Part shown: positions 4,767 through 6,917 of the stretch, piece after piece
Layout: every line of letters begins with the position of its first letter
Numbering within the stretch: position 1 is the stretch's first letter
Origin: Methanothrix sp.
GTDB lineage: Archaea; Halobacteriota; Methanosarcinia; Methanotrichales; Methanotrichaceae
Direction: 5' to 3'
DNA length: 6,917 nt
NCBI GenBank assembly: GCA_003162615.1
Contig: PMNG01000124.1
Location: 17,610-24,526 of the forward strand
Position numbers and translations under genes: made by a program
The notes under the pieces: generated by a model
Seen by the model: the letters and a program-made list of their open reading frames with translations, nothing else
The model's database searches: none
What the model was told of the DNA's origin: nothing

Positions 4767-4785
4767 TAGCACTACTTAGCACTAC
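4767..4785. repeat. Direct repeat TAGCACTAC, 10-bp period
   Basis: TAGCACTAC occurs at 4767-4775 and again at 4777-4785, one base apart, so the copies face the same side of the helix. They lie in the 100-base divergent gap between the SWIM pseudogene and the ribbon-helix-helix gene. Confidence 0.6.
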
Positions 4786-4822
4786 CACTATCTAAGCCTA
4801 CTGGAGAATACCGAGTAGCAAG

Positions 4823-4830
4823 ATATTAAA
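4823..4830 (+). promoter_or_regulatory. TATA box of the RHH gene
   Basis: ATATTAAA is centred about 28 bases before the ATG at 4855. With normal archaeal spacing, transcription would begin at or next to the start codon. That matches the lack of a ribosome site and suggests a leaderless mRNA. Confidence 0.45.
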
Positions 4831-4854
4831 CGAAAAGAGCTAAATTATAGAAAC

Positions 4855-5031
4855 ATGCCGGTAAAAAAAATCAACATCAGTATAAGCCCGGAGACCTACG
4901 AAGCGGCGCTAAAACTAGTAGAATCCGGTGACTACAGGAATGTGAGCCATTTCTTTGAGCAAGCAGGCAAAAAATTAGCACGTAAAAAGCTTGCAGAGAA
5001 AAGCGAAAACCCTTGTGAGGCTTCCGCTTAA
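4855..5031 (+). CDS. Ribbon-helix-helix (CopG/Arc-like) regulator, 58 aa
   Basis: A compact MetJ/Arc-type protein. A basic N-terminal strand KKINISI (residues 4-10) supplies the DNA-contacting ribbon. SPETYEAALKLVESGDY is helix 1 and the turn, and NVSHFFEQAGKKLARKKLAEK is helix 2, with an unusually basic extension. Such proteins bind DNA as dimers and usually repress their own promoter, often as antitoxins. No toxin-like gene follows within the window: a tRNA gene lies next on the other strand and no ORF opens in the 87-base gap. It may therefore be an orphan antitoxin or a stand-alone repressor. The start at 4855 has no ribosome site but a well-placed TATA box. A candidate operator of paired TAGCACTAC repeats lies 70-88 bases upstream. 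Length (58 aa) is normal for the fold. Not captured by longer-ORF searches, but convincing. Confidence 0.75.
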   Translation: MPVKKINISISPETYEAALKLVESGDYRNVSHFFEQAGKKLARKKLAEKSENPCEASA

Positions 5032-5118
5032 TCCCTGAGTCATTCACGTTTGGCGAGAACCGAATGATCATAATATAATTTCAGCTCTAAAAACATTATT
5101 GTTTACTTAGTATTTATA

Positions 5119-5190
5119 TGCGCTGATCGGGATTCGAACCCGAGTTTAGGCGTTGGCAACGCCTAGTGATAACCGCTACACTATCAGCGC
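5119..5190 (-). tRNA. trnG: tRNA-Gly (GCC anticodon)
   Basis: The - strand folds as a complete cloverleaf. The acceptor is GCGCTGA paired with TCAGCGC. The D arm contains G15 and GG (18-19). The anticodon stem AGGCG/CGCCT holds loop TTGCCAA with anticodon GCC. The T arm is TCGGG/CCCGA around TTCGAAT. The discriminator is A, and no CCA is encoded. There is no intron. It would read GGC and GGT codons. G15 is the position archaea convert to archaeosine, the modification completed by the RaSEA protein coded 1 kb away. A five-T run on the - strand (5089-5093) follows about 25 bases on and may end transcription. tRNA genes are common integration points, but no repeat of the tRNA end is seen elsewhere in the window. 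Confidence 0.95.
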
Positions 5191-5193
5191 GTC

Positions 5194-5207
5194 TGCCCCT
5201 TGGGGCA
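5194..5207. repeat. Inverted repeat TGCCCC-TT-GGGGCA
   Basis: Six-bp arms flank a 2-base centre, directly at the 5' side of the tRNA gene (its likely transcription start region). The tiny centre suits a DNA dyad better than an RNA hairpin. Confidence 0.5.
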
Positions 5208-5216
5208 CCACCCCCA

Positions 5217-5234
5217 TTTACCTTCTAAGGTAAA
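5217..5234. repeat. 18-bp near-palindrome TTTACCTT-CT-AAGGTAAA
   Basis: Eight-bp perfect arms around two bases, in the divergent gap between tRNA-Gly and the reductase operon, about 27-44 bases before the tRNA 5' end. That is where a tRNA TATA box would be, so it could be a promoter element or an overlapping operator. Confidence 0.55.
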
Positions 5235-5283
5235 AACATTGCGGGAGGATGCAGGTGTCCAGAACTGGCTGCCTCAGAGAGAC

Positions 5284-5297
5284 GAATTCGGTTGCGT
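5284..5297 (+). repeat. 14-base repeat, upstream copy (GAATTCGGTTGCGT)
   Basis: Matches 12 of 14 bases of 5357-5370, where the related copy GAGTTCGGTTGCAT contains the TTG start codon of the reductase. The upstream copy also forms part of a 6-bp stem (CTGCCT 5269-5274 with AGGCAG 5298-5303) around a 23-base loop. Confidence 0.4.
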
Positions 5298-5322
5298 AGG
5301 CAGAGGAACCTGTTTGCACACC

Positions 5323-5331
5323 TTTTATCTA
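5323..5331 (+). promoter_or_regulatory. Candidate TATA box of the reductase-RaSEA operon
   Basis: TTTTATCTA lies about 38 bases before the TTG start. A start site about 25 bases downstream would leave a leader of roughly 12-15 bases, just enough to include GGTGAG at 5354-5359. No BRE is clear. Confidence 0.35.
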
Positions 5332-5364
5332 CCATGAGTCGGACTTAACTATTGGTGAGTTCGG

Positions 5365-6264
5365 TTGCATGACGTCATAATAGTGGGAGCTGGTCCGGCA
5401 GGACTAACAGCGGGCATGTACTGCGCCAGAGGCGGAAGGAAGACGCTAGTCCTGGGAAACATCTACGGATCTCAGCAGTCTATGGGAGGCGTCTATGAGA
5501 ACTATCCAGGCTTCCCGGATGGCGTAATGGGCATAGAACTATCTGAAGCGATGCTTGCCCAGGCCCAGAAGTTCGGGGTCGAGTACCAAGCGGAGATGGT
5601 GCAGAAAATTGTTCACCTTGGTGATGTTTTCCGGGTTAAGACAGAGAACTGGCAGTACGAGGGCAAAGCCATTATACTCACCATGGGTGCGAGCCATCGC
5701 AAGCTGGAAGTGCCTGGAGAAAAAGAGTACGCCGGCAGAGGTATATCTTACTGCGTCCATTGCGACGGGGCACTTTTTAAGAACAAGACTGTGGCTGTGT
5801 TGGGCTACGGCAACGGTGCAGCCAGGGGAGTTCTGTATCTTGCCAACATCTGCGAAAAGGTCCACCTCCTGACGCCAAAGGTGTCTCTGATGGCTGAGGC
5901 GATTTATCTGGAAAGGATCGGAAAATTGACCAACTTCACTGCCACCTACGGCGCAGAGGTCATTGAGATAGTGGGAAATGAAGTTGTTTCCGGCATAGAG
6001 TTCACCGTGGGGGAGACTCCCAGGTCTTTGAAGGTGGATGGTGTCTTCGTGGAGATGGGAATGGAGCCCAACACCGAACTGGCGGAGGGATTGGGGCTTG
6101 AAATGACTAAAGGGGGTTATATAAAGGTGAACCGGCTCAACCAGGAGACCAGCATGCCCGGTGTCTTCGCCGCGGGAGATGTCACCGGTGGAAAGATGCA
6201 GGTGGCCACGGCCGTGGGTTCCGGTGCCTCGGCTGCCATAAGCGCCATGCAGTACCTAGGATAG
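5365..6264 (+). CDS. trxB: Thioredoxin reductase-like flavoprotein, TTG start, 299 aa
   Basis: FAD-dependent dithiol reductase that would reduce thioredoxin or a related protein in the cytosol. The FAD site is VIIVGAGPAGLTAG (4-17) and FAAGD (268-272), with NYPGFPDG (46-53) typical of the family. The redox pair is Cys130/Cys133 in CVHCDG. The second nucleotide fold is present but altered, with GYGNGAARG (147-155) where NADPH enzymes have GGGDSAxEE-like sequence. The following strand reads KVHLLTPKVSLMAEA, with no HRRxxxR for the NADPH phosphate. This suggests another electron donor, such as F420H2 or ferredoxin, or NADH. TTG 5365 is the only start: a stop lies at 5356-5358 and no other start codon follows it. 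GGTGAG lies five bases upstream. Its stop is three bases before RaSEA, forming an operon. Somewhat short (usual 305-320 aa). Confidence 0.88.
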   Translation: MHDVIIVGAGPAGLTAGMYCARGGRKTLVLGNIYGSQQSMGGVYENYPGFPDGVMGIELSEAMLAQAQKFGVEYQAEMVQKIVHLGDVFRVKTENWQYEGKAIILTMGASHRKLEVPGEKEYAGRGISYCVHCDGALFKNKTVAVLGYGNGAARGVLYLANICEKVHLLTPKVSLMAEAIYLERIGKLTNFTATYGAEVIEIVGNEVVSGIEFTVGETPRSLKVDGVFVEMGMEPNTELAEGLGLEMTKGGYIKVNRLNQETSMPGVFAAGDVTGGKMQVATAVGSGASAAISAMQYLG

Positions 6265-6267
6265 ATC

Positions 6268-6917
6268 ATGGCCTCTACAGAAAAGCGCCTCGATCCTACA
6301 AGGCCTGTGGCGGTTTGGTCCTCTCAAGATCTTCTGAACGGACAACCTGTGAAGTCCTTAACGATTATCCTGAGGACTGTGGGCTGTAGATGGAACAGAT
6401 GCACCATGTGCGGCTACGCCAGTGAAGGAGCGCCCGCTACGGCTGAGGATCTGATGGTTCAGTTCAATGCGGCCATGAAAAAGCTCTCGGGCGATGATCG
6501 TGTGGTCAAGATCTACACAAGTGGGAGCTTTCTCGATCCTCTGGAGATGCCAGAAGAGGCTAGGGCAAAGATCCTGGAGGATCTTCAGAGCCGCGGCATA
6601 GAGAAGTTGGTCATCGAGTCCCGGCCGGAGTACATCACTCAAAATCGCGTAGAGGAGTGTTTGTCCAGTATAAAAACTGAGTTTGCTATAGGCTTGGAGA
6701 CTGCCAACGATCTTATCCGTCAGAAGATAATACGCAAAGGATTCACCTTCCAGGAGTTCATCGATGCAGCGATGACCGTGCACGATATGGGCGGAAAGGT
6801 CAAAGCCTACCTTTTGCTCAAGCCTCCCTTTCTCTCCGAAGGTGCGGCCATAAGGGATGCTATCATCTCGGCCAAAGCCGCGAGGCAGCATGCTGACATT
6901 CTGTCACTCAATCTCTG
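6268..6917 (+). CDS. raSEA: Archaeosine radical SAM enzyme RaSEA (3' end cut by window)
   Basis: The first 216 residues of the radical SAM protein that finishes archaeosine (G+) at position 15 of archaeal tRNA. In the known pathway ArcS adds lysine to preQ0 in tRNA, and RaSEA, using a 4Fe-4S cluster and SAM, cleaves it to G+. Seen here: the N-terminal DPTRPVAVWSSQDLLNG lead, the cluster site Cys40-x4-Cys45-x2-Cys48 (GCRWNRCTMCGYA), YTSGSFLDPLEMPEEA (83-98), VIESRPEYI (115-123), GLET (142-145), the KGFTFQEF helix and YLLLKPPFLSE (181-191), all in the order I know for this family. The ATG follows an AGGAT ribosome-like site over the reductase stop. The gap is three bases, so co-transcription and coupling with the reductase are likely. 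The C-terminal third lies outside the window. Confidence 0.9.
   Translation, partial: MASTEKRLDPTRPVAVWSSQDLLNGQPVKSLTIILRTVGCRWNRCTMCGYASEGAPATAEDLMVQFNAAMKKLSGDDRVVKIYTSGSFLDPLEMPEEARAKILEDLQSRGIEKLVIESRPEYITQNRVEECLSSIKTEFAIGLETANDLIRQKIIRKGFTFQEFIDAAMTVHDMGGKVKAYLLLKPPFLSEGAAIRDAIISAKAARQHADILSLNL

Noticed and set aside
4877..5071. A 64-codon - strand frame
   Set aside because: Antisense to the ribbon-helix-helix gene and without a ribosome site or domain.
5539..5872. Overlapping frames of about 105 codons on both strands within the reductase
   Set aside because: They are shadows of the reductase, which has all family motifs.
6358..6891. A 177-codon - strand frame
   Set aside because: Antisense to RaSEA, whose cluster cysteines and family motifs are on the + strand.

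Overview
The window looks like part of a methanogenic archaeon's chromosome, most likely from the Methanothrix (Methanosaeta) / Methanosarcinales group. This rests on family content and style, not on a database search. Pointers are an archaeosine-synthesis radical SAM gene (an archaeal tRNA modification), a tRNA-Gly with no encoded CCA, GGAG-type ribosome sites mixed with apparently leaderless starts preceded by AT-rich TATA-like boxes, heavy AGG/AGA/ATA codon use, and a secreted hydrolase rich in N-glycosylation sequons.

Left part (1-1920): a 57-residue zinc-ribbon microgene on the + strand faces a large secreted C45 / phospholipase B-like Ntn hydrolase on the - strand. The two are convergent across about 200 bases holding a T-run for each direction.

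Middle part (about 2000-5031): a gene-poor accessory stretch of small and mostly damaged genes. It holds a frameshifted microgene, an intact DUF1059 gene, a 31-residue ORF, a winged-helix fragment that has lost its N-terminus, the tail of an unknown gene coupled to a 31-residue ORF, and about 360 bases of non-coding DNA with two long inverted repeats. These are followed by a two-HTH protein whose reading frame runs past its only ATG, a SWIM zinc-finger pseudogene with a nonsense codon and a frame excursion, and a compact ribbon-helix-helix regulator. Several short repeats sit in likely operator positions. The stretch reads as a decaying island next to a tRNA gene. No integrase, transposase or CRISPR array is visible.

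Right part (5119-6917): tRNA-Gly(GCC) on the - strand diverges from a + strand operon. The operon starts with a thioredoxin-reductase-like flavoprotein that begins at TTG and lacks the usual NADPH-recognition arginines. Three bases after its stop comes the archaeosine enzyme RaSEA, cut by the window edge. RaSEA acts on G15 of archaeal tRNAs, and the neighbouring tRNA-Gly carries a G15. The most interesting points are the non-NADPH-type reductase tied to a radical SAM enzyme, the layered decay of the SWIM gene, and the duplicated-HTH protein with its structured upstream region.
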